This document shows positions 9,735 through 17,791 of a stretch of 64,000 nucleotides of DNA, one piece after another. Numbering within the stretch: position 1 is the stretch's first letter; every line of letters starts with the position of its first letter. The stretch spans positions 40,151 through 104,150 of the forward strand of contig CAJXNH010000011.1 of assembly GCA_913057245.1 (NCBI GenBank). Direction: 5' to 3'. The translations under genes and the position numbers were made by a program. The stretch comes from an uncultured Phaeodactylibacter sp. Lineage in GTDB: Bacteria; Bacteroidota; Bacteroidia; Chitinophagales; Saprospiraceae. The notes under the pieces are model-generated. The model saw only the letters and a program-made list of their open reading frames with translations, did not search any database and had not been told where the DNA came from.

Positions 9735-9799
9735 GTTTTGGTTTTTGGGCTGATCAATGGGCAATAATCCCATTAATTCAATCTCCCAAAAACCAAAAC
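9735..9799 (+). repeat. nested hairpin covering the translation start of the 9801 gene
   Basis: A perfect 15-base inverted repeat (9735-9749 with 9785-9799) encloses a second 6-base inverted repeat (AATGGG at 9756-9761 with CCCATT at 9769-9774). The right outer arm ends one base before the ATG at 9801, so in RNA the A-rich leader that Bacteroidota use for initiation would be base-paired. It could act as a translational gate, or as a terminator for the upstream gene, although no T tract follows. Confidence 0.6.
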
Positions 9800-9800
9800 C

Positions 9801-11996
9801 ATGGCCAAACACCATGAAACCCAACCTGAAGACCAGCAGCCTTTAACAGCCTTGGCTTTTCGCCGTGATGGCAGCCTGCTCTGCAAAGGAAAAATCGAGG
9901 ACGGTAATACCGTATACTTCGATGCAGATATCAAGACACTCAGGCAGTCCCGTATTTTCATTCTTCCTGAGCCCGAACCGGGCATGCCACTTCCCAATCT
10001 CAGCATTGAGCGATTAGAACGGCGTCAGGCTTTTGAGCCTCGTTTGCGATTTAATGAGAACGGCGGCTTAATTTTTGAACGCATTCCCGATCGCATTCGC
10101 GAAATTTGGTGGTGGCAGCGCTGCTGCATGCGCGGGCAGGTTACCAACCGTGCCTCTGTGGAAGGGCAGCAGGAAACCTATCCGGTCTGCAATGCCATCG
10201 TGCACATTTGTGAAGTAGACCGTATCCGATGGTGGATTGAGAGGATCGACCCCGACCTGTTAGAGCGCTTGCGTGAGGACCTGATCGAGCGCATCCCTAT
10301 TTCTATCCCGGAGCCTCCCCGACCATTGCCTGACCCACCGCCATTCCGGCCGGAAATTGGACTGGAGCTATTGCAAAATACCCGTTCAAACATTTCAATC
10401 AGCCGGGTGCCACAAATATCCCGGCAATCGTTGGAAAACCCTGCTCAGCTTCAGCTCCTGCATCAGCAAATTCAGCGGGTGGACGGCTCGCAGTTCCGGG
10501 GCATTCTGGCTGAATATTTTCCGTTGTTTTTCCCATACTTCTGCAATTTCCCCTACCTGTGGCCCTGGCTGTACCGCTGCGACGAGGTGGCTGTAGTAGA
10601 GACCGATCAGAACGGGCGGTTTGAGGCCTGTATCTGGCATCAGGGCGATCAGCCGGATGTCCACGTGTGGGTGGAATATCCTATGGATGGCGAGAACGTC
10701 ACGGTGTACCGTCCCCGCGTGCCCTGTGCTACGTACTGGGACTACGAGTGCGGAGGAGACATCAATATTCAGCTTGCAGATAGCCGCATTCCGCCGGTAT
10801 GTGGAGGTATTCTGGAAGGGACCTCTGTTGCGATCCGGGCAATAGGCACCCACGTTTCCCCTTTGCATATTGACCAGAGGCTTACAAATTCCATTGTTTT
10901 GCCAGGGGACGGTAATTTCCGGACCGTTGGGCTGACCAATTATGCGACACAGGGACTAGGCGGCTACAGCCTTCAGCTTACTAATCAATTTGTACGCCCT
11001 TTTACTGGCAGTATACCCATTTACGCGCAGTTTGGAGACGGCCTTCCCGCCAGCAATATTCACTATTTCCAGGTGCAATACCGGCGGACACACAATGCAG
11101 GGCTCCTCACCCTTATCAATCCATCAAATCTGAATGCGGGCTGGAAGACATTGGAAAGCGGTGCGCTCAATCGGCGCTATGTCTTGCAGGACGGATTGGA
11201 CTTCAAATACGAATACTATAATCTTGGGCCTTTTGAGGTCAACGGAGCGCGGGTATACCGCATCCCGCCCTTAGATCCGCAACTGCCCGGTATAGATGGT
11301 CAGCCCGCTTCTTCAGACCCTACGGCGCGTTGGTCGCGGTATGACAGAGTGGCTATTGCACGGATTAACACCAACCTGCTTGACGATGAGGGCTTGTACG
11401 AATTCAGAATCCGTTTTCTGGATCAAAATGGTAACCTGGCCAATGTCAATCCAGGTTTTTTCCGGGTACCCAACCCTGCTGATGCCAACGCTACTATGGC
11501 TGCGCCTGATACTTACATCCGTGAGATCGGTGGTGATGCCGTCTTCCAGTTCAGGATGCGGGTGGATAATCAAAGGCCAGACCTGAGTATTTTTGGTGTA
11601 TCGCTCGATGGAGATGCCCGTGCCATGACGGATTGCGGATTTTTAGCTTATGAGTCCGTGAGTCAGCAGGTAGGTATTTCCTTCAGAGCCGACCATCCCA
11701 GAGGTTTTGGTCTTTTCCACTTTAACCTGGAGCGGGGGCGGCGGAACAGCTTTCTTAACCATTTTACACTCGGTGATGCCAGGGGGGTGGTCACTGGCAG
11801 TAAGGCACCCTACACTCTGGGAGCAGATGGTATTTACCGGGCTTCTTTCTCTGTGGCGGCATTACTAGCCGGTTGCGGAGACAAAGCTGCTTTCTCGGAA
11901 GGTTTGACCGTAGTGGGTTTGCATACAGATGGCACCCACGCCGGCAACTTCTTCCGGCGCTCGGTAAGCAATGCTTTTGCGATAGCGCCCCAATAG
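9801..11996 (+). CDS. 731-residue protein of unknown function with transthyretin-like segment
   Basis: I do not recognise this as a named family. There is no signal peptide or membrane segment, so it appears cytosolic or is exported by a non-Sec route. Visible features are a Trp/Cys-rich segment REIWWWQRCCMRG (101-113), the pattern VCNAIVHICEVD (129-140), a Pro-rich linker (about 168-185), and an aromatic stretch FPLFFPYFCNFPYLWPW (240-256). It is followed by ETDQNGRFEACIW, which has the T-D-x-x-G-x-F signature of carboxypeptidase-regulatory/transthyretin-like beta-sandwiches. The C-terminal half is beta-rich and rich in Asn/Gly/Asp. About a dozen Cys are scattered through the protein. It stands alone between a start-proximal hairpin (9735-9799) and a terminator (12015-12077), so it is probably monocistronic. 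Confidence 0.75.
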   Translation: MAKHHETQPEDQQPLTALAFRRDGSLLCKGKIEDGNTVYFDADIKTLRQSRIFILPEPEPGMPLPNLSIERLERRQAFEPRLRFNENGGLIFERIPDRIREIWWWQRCCMRGQVTNRASVEGQQETYPVCNAIVHICEVDRIRWWIERIDPDLLERLREDLIERIPISIPEPPRPLPDPPPFRPEIGLELLQNTRSNISISRVPQISRQSLENPAQLQLLHQQIQRVDGSQFRGILAEYFPLFFPYFCNFPYLWPWLYRCDEVAVVETDQNGRFEACIWHQGDQPDVHVWVEYPMDGENVTVYRPRVPCATYWDYECGGDINIQLADSRIPPVCGGILEGTSVAIRAIGTHVSPLHIDQRLTNSIVLPGDGNFRTVGLTNYATQGLGGYSLQLTNQFVRPFTGSIPIYAQFGDGLPASNIHYFQVQYRRTHNAGLLTLINPSNLNAGWKTLESGALNRRYVLQDGLDFKYEYYNLGPFEVNGARVYRIPPLDPQLPGIDGQPASSDPTARWSRYDRVAIARINTNLLDDEGLYEFRIRFLDQNGNLANVNPGFFRVPNPADANATMAAPDTYIREIGGDAVFQFRMRVDNQRPDLSIFGVSLDGDARAMTDCGFLAYESVSQQVGISFRADHPRGFGLFHFNLERGRRNSFLNHFTLGDARGVVTGSKAPYTLGADGIYRASFSVAALLAGCGDKAAFSEGLTVVGLHTDGTHAGNFFRRSVSNAFAIAPQ

Positions 11997-12014
11997 CACG
12001 GAATCGAGAATGGT

Positions 12015-12077
12015 TGGCTTCATCCGCTGCCTGCTTTCGAACATGGAGAGATTCAGCAGGTTAAAGGGATGAAGCCA
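12015..12077 (+). terminator. nested-stem terminator after the 731-residue gene
   Basis: An 11-base perfect stem (12015-12025 with 12067-12077) encloses a 6-base inner stem (CCTGCT 12030-12035 with AGCAGG 12055-12060) and is followed by ATTTTATT. It lies between two convergent genes (stops at 11996 and 12080). Confidence 0.5.
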
Positions 12078-12079
12078 TT

Positions 12080-13720
12080 TTATTGAATGACGCCATTTAC
12101 CACGCTTTGCGCCTCCTCCTGCAGCTGCTTCAGGTGGGCATCACCTTTGAAGCTTTCCGCATAAATCTTGTAGATGTTTTCAGTGCCGGAAGGGCGGGCG
12201 GCAAACCAGCCGTTCTCAGTAGCGACCTTTAGGCCTCCGATGGCAGCCCCATTGCCCGGTGCTTCCGTCAGAATGGCCTCAATAGGCTCACCAGCTAGTG
12301 TGGAGGAGGTGATCTGATCGGCGGATAGCTTTTTCAGCTTGTCTTTTTGGTCAGGCGTTGCGGGCGCATCAATGCGGGCGTACACCGGCGCACCGAATGC
12401 CGCTGTGAATTCGGTGTAAATTTCACCCGGATCCTTGCCAGTCGTAGCTGTGATCTCCCCAGCCAGCAGTGCAGCGATGATGCCATCTTTGTCGGTGGAC
12501 CATACCTTGCCGTTTCGGTCCAGGAAGGAGGCACCGGCGCTTTCCTCCCCACCAAAGCCAAGGCTGCCTTCAAACAATCCGTCTACAAACCATTTGAAGC
12601 CTACCGGGACCTCCACCAGTTTCCGGTCGAGTTTCTTCGCCACCCGGTCTATCATCTGACTGCTTACCAGTGTTTTTCCAATGCCCGTATCTGCCGACCA
12701 GCCCGGCCGATGTTGAAAGAGGAAATCTATGGCCACAGCAAGGTAGTGATTCGGCTGCATCAATCCCTGACTACGGGTCACGATTCCATGCCGGTCGTAA
12801 TCGGTATCACAAGCTACAGCTACGGCAAAGCGGTCTTTGAGCGCGAGCAGCCGCTGCATGGCGTAAGCGGAGGAAGGGTCCATGCGCACTTTGCCATCCC
12901 AGTCCAGCGACATAAACCGGAAAGTTTGGTCCACCTGCGTATCGACAATATTCAGATTGATATTGTAACGGTCGGCAATGCGCTCCCAATAGCGTACACC
13001 AGCGCCGCCCAGGGGGTCAACGCCGATTTCCAGGCCTGCGCTCCGGATAGCCTCCAGGTCAATTACCTGATCGAGGTCGCCGGTGTAGGCATCTAGGTAG
13101 TCGTAGGTCTTCGTGGAGTTGGCTTTCAGGGCTTTCTGCAGGGGCATTCGCCTGACCTCCTTTAGCCCGTTTTCCAGGATTTCATTGGCTTTAGCCTCAA
13201 TCCAGGAAGTGACGCTGCCTTCTGCTGGCCCGCCATTGGTCATATTGTATTTGAACCCTCCATCCTGAGGTGGATTGTGCGAAGGCGTTATGATGATTCC
13301 ATCTGCCAGCCCGTTTGTCCGTCCGGCGTTGTAGGTCAGGATGGCGTGGCTGACCGCAGGGGTAGGTGCGTACTCCTTATTGGCGGCAATCATCGTTGGC
13401 ACTTCGTTGCCCGCCAGGACTTCCAGCGCGGTGGCCTGCGCCGGTTCTGAAAGTGCATGCGTGTCCATGCCCATAAATACCGGTCCGGTGATGCTCTCCT
13501 TTTGGCGGTAAAGGCAGATGGCTTGTGTGGTCGCCAGGATGTGGTCTTCGTTGAAAGAGGCTGTGAGGGAAGAGCCCCGGTGCCCGGAAGTGCCAAAGGA
13601 AACGCGCTGCGTGCGTTCTGCGGGGTCTGGCTTATCTGTAAAGTATTGGGTAATCAGGCGGGGGAGATTAACGAGTTCGCCAGTGGAGGCCGGCTTACCG
13701 GCATTAGGGTGGATCGCCAT
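12080..13720 (-). CDS. pgm: phosphoglucomutase (alpha-D-glucose phosphate-specific)
   Basis: Interconverts glucose 1-phosphate and glucose 6-phosphate, linking glycolysis to glycogen and nucleotide-sugar synthesis. Length (546 residues) matches E. coli Pgm. [11 protein letters not shown] is at 41-51, the phosphoserine loop [11 protein letters not shown] has Ser147, the Mg-binding loop is DTDYDRHG, the sugar-binding loop [10 protein letters not shown], and the C-terminal phosphate-binding segment [17 protein letters not shown]. All catalytic elements are intact. Galactokinase lies 11 kb away and is not linked. The gene is probably a single transcription unit, with a tRNA operon terminator just upstream of its start on the same strand. 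Confidence 0.95.
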   Translation of the reverse strand: MAIHPNAGKPASTGELVNLPRLITQYFTDKPDPAERTQRVSFGTSGHRGSSLTASFNEDHILATTQAICLYRQKESITGPVFMGMDTHALSEPAQATALEVLAGNEVPTMIAANKEYAPTPAVSHAILTYNAGRTNGLADGIIITPSHNPPQDGGFKYNMTNGGPAEGSVTSWIEAKANEILENGLKEVRRMPLQKALKANSTKTYDYLDAYTGDLDQVIDLEAIRSAGLEIGVDPLGGAGVRYWERIADRYNINLNIVDTQVDQTFRFMSLDWDGKVRMDPSSAYAMQRLLALKDRFAVAVACDTDYDRHGIVTRSQGLMQPNHYLAVAIDFLFQHRPGWSADTGIGKTLVSSQMIDRVAKKLDRKLVEVPVGFKWFVDGLFEGSLGFGGEESAGASFLDRNGKVWSTDKDGIIAALLAGEITATTGKDPGEIYTEFTAAFGAPVYARIDAPATPDQKDKLKKLSADQITSSTLAGEPIEAILTEAPGNGAAIGGLKVATENGWFAARPSGTENIYKIYAESFKGDAHLKQLQEEAQSVVNGVIQ

Positions 13721-13785
13721 GGGCTGGTTTGGGTTTGGTTGGGCTTAAAAATAGGGGACAGGGAGCGGGTGTGCAAGTAGTTTAC

Positions 13786-13818
13786 AAAAAAAGCCCGGCC
13801 GCAACTGCAACCGGGCTT
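13786..13818 (-). terminator. intrinsic terminator of the tRNA-Leu operon
   Basis: AGCCCGG (13792-13798) pairs with CCGGGCT (13811-13817) across a 12-base loop, and the minus-strand transcript continues into seven U (plus-strand A run 13786-13792). It lies 7 bases downstream of the tRNA-Leu(CAG) 3' end. Confidence 0.85.
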
Positions 13819-13824
13819 CCGGGG

Positions 13825-13906
13825 TGCCCACGAGAGGACTCGAACCTCCACGTCGTTAGACACATGAACCTGAATCATGCGCGTCTACCAATTCCGCCAC
13901 GTGGGC
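13825..13906 (-). tRNA. tRNA-Leu (CAG)
   Basis: On the minus strand the sequence folds as a class II tRNA of 82 bases. Acceptor GCCCACG pairs with CGTGGGC and is followed by discriminator A. A D-arm with GGTAGAC precedes anticodon stem CATGA/TCATG with loop TTCAGGT (anticodon CAG, Leu), a long variable arm, and a T-loop TTCGAGT. The 3' CCA is not encoded (CCC follows the discriminator). It is the second gene of a two-tRNA operon and is followed by a strong intrinsic terminator. Confidence 0.95.
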
Positions 13907-13917
13907 TTGTTTTTTGC

Positions 13918-13963
13918 GGGATAAATTGCTCTTCCCGCCTTCTATACTTCGTACCGACGGCGG
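13918..13963. repeat. direct repeat copy 1 (copied from a tRNA-Leu 3' end and flank)
   Basis: 46 bases matching 14018-14063 at 44 positions, exactly 100 bases apart. Its right end (ACCGACGGCGG) is the acceptor 3' strand plus part of the T-stem of tRNA-Leu(CAA), here detached from any tRNA. It lies in the spacer between the two tRNA genes. Confidence 0.85.
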
Positions 13964-14017
13964 TCATTCCCGTTAGTGCATCTGTAAGGTCGCTGCGCTT
14001 CCAACAGCTGCAACAAC

Positions 14018-14063
14018 GGGATAAACTTCTCTTCCCGCCTTCTATACTTCGTACCGACGGCGG
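14018..14063. repeat. direct repeat copy 2 (includes the real tRNA-Leu(CAA) 3' end)
   Basis: Second copy of the 46-base repeat. Here the last 12 bases belong to the intact tRNA-Leu(CAA), and the first 34 are its 3' flank. The two differences from copy 1 are at the sixth and eighth bases of the ATAAA(T/C)T(G/T)CT segment. Confidence 0.85.
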
Positions 14064-14135
14064 GAATCGAACCCGCACTCTGTTGCCAGAACTGGATTTT
14101 GAATCCAGCGCGTCTACCAATTCCGCCACGTCGGC
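14052..14135 (-). tRNA. tRNA-Leu (CAA)
   Basis: 84-base class II tRNA on the minus strand. Acceptor GCCGACG pairs with CGTCGGT, so the first pair is a G-U wobble. The D-arm has the same GGTAGAC core as its neighbour, the anticodon stem CTGGA/TCCAG encloses TTCAAAA (anticodon CAA, Leu), a long variable arm follows, and T-stem GCGGG/CCCGC encloses TTCGATT. Discriminator is A and CCA is not encoded. It is transcribed first, followed by tRNA-Leu(CAG) 145 bases downstream. Confidence 0.95.
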
Positions 14136-14181
14136 ATAAGACTGCCGATCAATCGGCGCTGCAATACTTCAATTGCGGATG

Positions 14182-14217
14182 CAAATATAGAGTGGTATTT
14201 TCAATTTGTAAAGCAAA
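14182..14217 (-). promoter_or_regulatory. probable promoter of the tRNA-Leu operon
   Basis: On the minus strand TATATTTG (plus 14182-14189) is a perfect TAnnTTTG -7 box, 46 bases ahead of tRNA-Leu(CAA). A TTTG at 14214-14217 could serve as -33 with a rather long 24-base spacer, and it lies inside an arm of the 17-base inverted repeat. Confidence 0.5.
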
Positions 14218-14260
14218 TGGGGCGAAAAAAGTTCCTATAATAACGCCCCATTTGCTTTAC
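14208..14260. repeat. perfect 17-bp inverted repeat between rseP and the tRNA operon
   Basis: Arms at 14208-14224 and 14244-14260 are perfect complements around a 19-base A/T-rich loop. It follows the rseP stop (14281) on the minus strand and could terminate rseP, but the U run lies inside the loop rather than after the stem. It overlaps the -33 region of the tRNA promoter. Confidence 0.75.
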
Positions 14261-14280
14261 GGCTGATAGTCAGTGGATTC

Positions 14281-15621
14281 CTAACTAAAAAAACTGCGGA
14301 TAATATCCAGGCCGTTGGCATACAGGACCAGCCCGATAACAATAACGAACCCAACGATGGTAGCCCGCTCCAAAAATTTATCGCTTGGTTTACGGCCGGT
14401 AACCATTTCGTAGAGCAGGAACATCACGTGCCCACCGTCCAGTGCCGGTATAGGCAGAAGGTTCATGAAAGCCAGGATGAGGGACAGCACCGCCGTCATC
14501 GTCCAGAAGCGTTCCCATAGCCATTCATTGCCAAACATGGAGCCGATGGTGCCGAATCCGCCCAGGCTTTCGGAGGCTTTGATGCGCCCGCGGAACATCT
14601 GCCCAAAGGCTTTGACCTGATCGCCCAGGAAGGTCCAGCCTTTTTGTACACCGGCTGGCATCGCCTGCGCAAAATTATATTCCTTGCGCTTGGTGCCGAA
14701 CAGTTCCCCTGCCGTTACCCTTTCCACGCCGATCATTCCGTTTTTGGTAGTTGTCAAAGCGAGCTGAAGGGTGTCTGATCCGTTGCGGAGCACGGTAAGG
14801 TCTACTTCCACGTTATCTTTGCCACGGATGCCCCTCGCGAAGTCGATAAACCAGGGCGTAGGCTGCCCGTCCAGGCCAATAATCTGATCTTCAGGTTTGA
14901 TGCCTGCTTTTTCGGCCGGGCCATCTTCTATGATGTCCTTTATTTTGAAGGGCATGCGGGGGTAGAAAAGCGCCTTGTTCTTGTATTCGTAGCTGGAGAG
15001 CAGCGTAACATACTTAGGGTCAATGGGGACTTCTACTTCCTGGCCTTCCCGTTCCACTGTGATCTGGTCTGCGTTATTGATGATAATTTCCCGTACCACC
15101 AGGCGGTCGTTGAATTGCTCATAAGGCTTGCCGGCTATGCTGAGGATATGGTCTCCATCGCGCAGCCCCATTTCCTGTCCGAGGGAATCCACCTGAATGC
15201 CGTATTCGAGGTTCTCATTGGGCAAATATTCCTGCCCATACACCCAAAGCACAAAGCCATAAAGCAGGAAGCCCAGGATAAAGTTGACAGTCACACCGCC
15301 CAGCATGATGATGAGCCGTTGCCAGGCCGGCTTGGAGCGAAACTCCCAGGGCTGCGGTTCCTCGCTCATTTGCTCGGTATCGAAGCTCTCGTCAATCATA
15401 CCGGAGATCTTGACATAACCGCCAAGGGGCAGCCAGCCGATCCCGTACTCCGTTTCTCCAATTTTCTTTTTGTACAATTCGAACCAGGGGTCAAAAAAGA
15501 GGTAGAATTTCTCCACACGGGTACCAAACAGGCGAGCCGGCAAAAAGTGGCCCAGCTCATGCAGTACAATCAAAATAGAAAGGCTAAGCATCAACTGCCC
15601 GCCCATGATTAGATAATCCAT
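14281..15621 (-). CDS. rseP: site-2 protease RseP
   Basis: Intramembrane zinc metalloprotease of 446 residues that cleaves membrane-embedded regulators, including anti-sigma factors and signal-peptide remnants. HELGH at 21-25 lies in the first transmembrane segment, and the third zinc ligand region is NLLPIPALDGGH near residue 395. Two PDZ-like domains lie between, one around YGIQVDSLGQEMGLRDGDHI and one around IEDGPAEKAGIKPEDQII. The architecture matches RseP of other Bacteroidota. The ECF sigma locus at 24.5-25.8 kb is a possible but unproven client. A TACCTTTG -7-like box (plus 15703-15710) lies about 80 bases upstream of the start. Confidence 0.93.
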   Translation of the reverse strand: MDYLIMGGQLMLSLSILIVLHELGHFLPARLFGTRVEKFYLFFDPWFELYKKKIGETEYGIGWLPLGGYVKISGMIDESFDTEQMSEEPQPWEFRSKPAWQRLIIMLGGVTVNFILGFLLYGFVLWVYGQEYLPNENLEYGIQVDSLGQEMGLRDGDHILSIAGKPYEQFNDRLVVREIIINNADQITVEREGQEVEVPIDPKYVTLLSSYEYKNKALFYPRMPFKIKDIIEDGPAEKAGIKPEDQIIGLDGQPTPWFIDFARGIRGKDNVEVDLTVLRNGSDTLQLALTTTKNGMIGVERVTAGELFGTKRKEYNFAQAMPAGVQKGWTFLGDQVKAFGQMFRGRIKASESLGGFGTIGSMFGNEWLWERFWTMTAVLSLILAFMNLLPIPALDGGHVMFLLYEMVTGRKPSDKFLERATIVGFVIVIGLVLYANGLDIIRSFFS

Positions 15622-15774
15622 ATATTATTTTCTTCCTTGCAGGATGGTTAGTTTGTCGAACAAAAGAACAGCTTCTTTCCGGTTATGTTGTTTAGGAGCG
15701 GGCAAAGGTAGTTAAATATTATATTAGCGCCGCGGATTTCAGGACGAAACGAACCGGATCAACAAAGTGAGGAT

Positions 15775-16479
15775 ATGAATATTTTTTTTACAGATCAGGT
15801 AAGAGGGGGCGTGGCTGCCCTTCCTGAGCGTGAGGCCCGGCATTGTATCCAGGTGCTTCGCCATAAAGTGGGCGACCGCATTCACTTTATTGATGGTCAG
15901 GGCGGGCTGTACGAGGGGGAGATTGCCGAGGCGGGCAAAAAAACGTGCCTGCTGAAGGTCATTTCCCATAAGGAAAACCATGGCAAGCGGCCTTACCGGG
16001 TCCACTTGGCAGTTGCCCCGACCAAAAACATCAGCCGGATGGAGTGGCTGCTGGAAAAAGCTACTGAAATCGGGTTAGATACTTTCACGCCTTTGTTATG
16101 TAGCCATTCCGAGCGCCGGGTGCTGAAGCTGGAACGGCTGGAAAAAATTGCCATCTCCGCTGCAAAGCAGTCCGTTAAGGCCTATTTGCCGCAGCTCAAC
16201 CCTCTGACCTCATTCGAGGCCTTCTTAAAAGAAGCTCCGGCAGAGGCGGGCCGTTATATTGCTTACCTGGGGGAGGGCGTTAAGGAGAGCTTAAAACAAA
16301 ACTACAAGCCTGGGCAGGACGTTTGCTTGTTAATTGGTCCGGAGGGTGGGTTTAGCCCTCAGGAAGCTGAGGCGGCAGTATCGTCAGGGTTCACGCCTGT
16401 CACTTTAGGCGAAAGCCGATTGCGGACTGAAACGGCAGCCCTCGTAGCCTGCCATACTATTCATCTTTTAAACGCATAA
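15775..16479 (+). CDS. rsmE: 16S rRNA (uracil1498-N3)-methyltransferase
   Basis: SPOUT-fold enzyme that methylates U1498 of 16S rRNA near the decoding site. Length (234 residues) is normal. An N-terminal PUA-like domain contains REARHCIQVLRHKVGD, and the SAM-binding knot contains LIGPEGGFSPQEAEAA and LGESRLRTETAAL. The start at 15775 gives MNIFFTDQVRG, the usual beginning of the Bacteroidota protein. It is followed after 3 bases by the DUF4159 gene and probably co-transcribed with it. Confidence 0.95.
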   Translation: MNIFFTDQVRGGVAALPEREARHCIQVLRHKVGDRIHFIDGQGGLYEGEIAEAGKKTCLLKVISHKENHGKRPYRVHLAVAPTKNISRMEWLLEKATEIGLDTFTPLLCSHSERRVLKLERLEKIAISAAKQSVKAYLPQLNPLTSFEAFLKEAPAEAGRYIAYLGEGVKESLKQNYKPGQDVCLLIGPEGGFSPQEAEAAVSSGFTPVTLGESRLRTETAALVACHTIHLLNA

Positions 16480-16482
16480 CTC

Positions 16483-17148
16483 ATGTTGAAAACCGGAATG
16501 GCGCTTTTTGCGGCTTTTTTCCTGTCCTTTACTACTCCATTTGACCCCGGAGCAGGAACTTTAAAGATGGGACTGCTTAAATATAATGGTGGGGGCGACT
16601 GGTATGCCAACCCAACTGCACTGCCTAATCTTGCGGCTTTTTGTAATGCGCAGTTGGGCACTGACTTTGACACGGAATATGAGGAAGTTGAAGTGGGAAG
16701 TGTGGAGCTGTACAACTTTGCTTTTGTACACATGACCGGGCACGGCAATGTGGTCTTCTCAGATGCAGAAGCAGAAAACCTGCGCAACTACCTGTTGGGT
16801 GGTGGCTTTCTACATATCGACGACAACTACGGCATGGATCCCTACGTTCGGGTAGCTATGAAAAAGGTATTTCCGGAGCAGGAATTCGTGGAGTTACCCT
16901 TTGAGCACGAGGTTTTCCGTCAGAAGTTTGAGTTTGAAAATGGCCTGCCCAAAGTGCACAAACACGATGATAAACCGGCACAAGCCTTCGGTTTATTCCA
17001 CGAAGGCCGGATGGTTTGCCTGTACTCTTTCGAATCAGACCTCGGTGATGGCTGGGAAGATGAGGACGTGCACAATGACCCTGAACCCATTCGCCGCCGG
17101 GCTCTTCAGATGGGGGCGAATATCATACAGTTCGCCTTTCAGCAGTAA
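16483..17148 (+). CDS. DUF4159 domain protein
   Basis: Exported protein of 221 residues. An N-terminal hydrophobic signal (MALFAAFFLSFTT) precedes a domain of the DUF4159 family, recognised by LKYNGGGDWYANPTALPNL, FVHMTGHGNVVFSD and a GGFLHIDDNYGMDPYVR block resembling a ThuA/glutamine-amidotransferase-like fold. Biochemical function is unknown. Adjacency to rsmE (3-base gap) is a common Bacteroidota arrangement as far as I recall. The stop is 3 bases from the convergent PspC gene. Confidence 0.85.
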   Translation: MLKTGMALFAAFFLSFTTPFDPGAGTLKMGLLKYNGGGDWYANPTALPNLAAFCNAQLGTDFDTEYEEVEVGSVELYNFAFVHMTGHGNVVFSDAEAENLRNYLLGGGFLHIDDNYGMDPYVRVAMKKVFPEQEFVELPFEHEVFRQKFEFENGLPKVHKHDDKPAQAFGLFHEGRMVCLYSFESDLGDGWEDEDVHNDPEPIRRRALQMGANIIQFAFQQ

Positions 17149-17151
17149 AAG

Positions 17152-17367
17152 TTACTGCCAGATCATAGACCGTTTGCGCCGGATATAGTTCCGTACGTTA
17201 AGCCAGAAGGCTACGAAAATGTACAGAATTACCGGCGACCCCAGGGCCACAAACGAAATGTAGATAAAATTGATGCGCACGCGGGCAGAAGCAATCCCCA
17301 TTTTATCACCGAGATAGCTGCATACGCCAAACGCTGATCTTTCCAGTAAATCTTTTACGTATCGCAT
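17152..17367 (-). CDS. PspC-domain membrane protein
   Basis: Small inner-membrane protein of about 71 residues with a single PspC domain: AFGVCSYLGDKMGIASARVR followed by a membrane helix FIYISFVALGSPVILYIFVAFW and a basic tail. I chose the ATG at 17367 (MRYVKDLLERS) because homologues begin here and an A-rich leader precedes it; an upstream ATG at 17406 would add 13 residues unlike the family. PspC proteins are linked to envelope-stress responses, but no psp partners are nearby. Confidence 0.8.
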   Translation of the reverse strand: MRYVKDLLERSAFGVCSYLGDKMGIASARVRINFIYISFVALGSPVILYIFVAFWLNVRNYIRRKRSMIWQ

Positions 17368-17599
17368 AAGCCAATTTTTTTGGTCAGGCACTTCACTTCC
17401 ATGCAATGCCGAAAAAGCTGCAGCAACCTGTCATCCGGTACAACGCTTATTCCGGTTGCGGCGTTGCCGATAAGCGGGATTCCGGTCAAAATGCATAGCC
17501 ATCCCTGCTATTGCTTCGGAATAAATCCTTAACAATAAAATAGGCAAATGGGTTACGAGGCCGGCAAAAAAAATCAGGTTTCCCTGTTTTAACCTGTAT

Positions 17600-17791
17600 T
17601 TATTCGGCAATAGCTGTCATGGCATCATTCATGGATACCTGCTCATAAACTGCAGCGCCATTTTCCAGTGAGTGGCCAGGCTCTTGCATGTTGCCTTCAG
17701 AACCGGAAAAAAGGAAGAACGCACCGGTGGCGCCAAAAACGAGAAGCAAAGCAATGATAATGGTTTCGATGTTGGACTTGTTACGTGCCAT
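17600..17791 (-). CDS. small single-span membrane protein
   Basis: 63-residue protein with one transmembrane segment (IETIIIALLLVFGATGAFFLF, residues 8-28) and a short acidic C-terminal tail, probably periplasmic. The ATG at 17791 gives the basic start MARNKSN, typical of a cytoplasmic N-terminus; a longer reading from 17914 adds a low-complexity Pro/Ala/Cys-rich stretch I consider non-coding. No family recognised and no operon partner is evident. Confidence 0.6.
   Translation of the reverse strand: MARNKSNIETIIIALLLVFGATGAFFLFSGSEGNMQEPGHSLENGAAVYEQVSMNDAMTAIAE

Noticed and set aside
13875..14129. 84-codon frame beginning MAELVDALDSKSSSGNRVRV
   Set aside because: It is the well-known spurious translation through a tRNA-Leu gene and its neighbour, not a protein.
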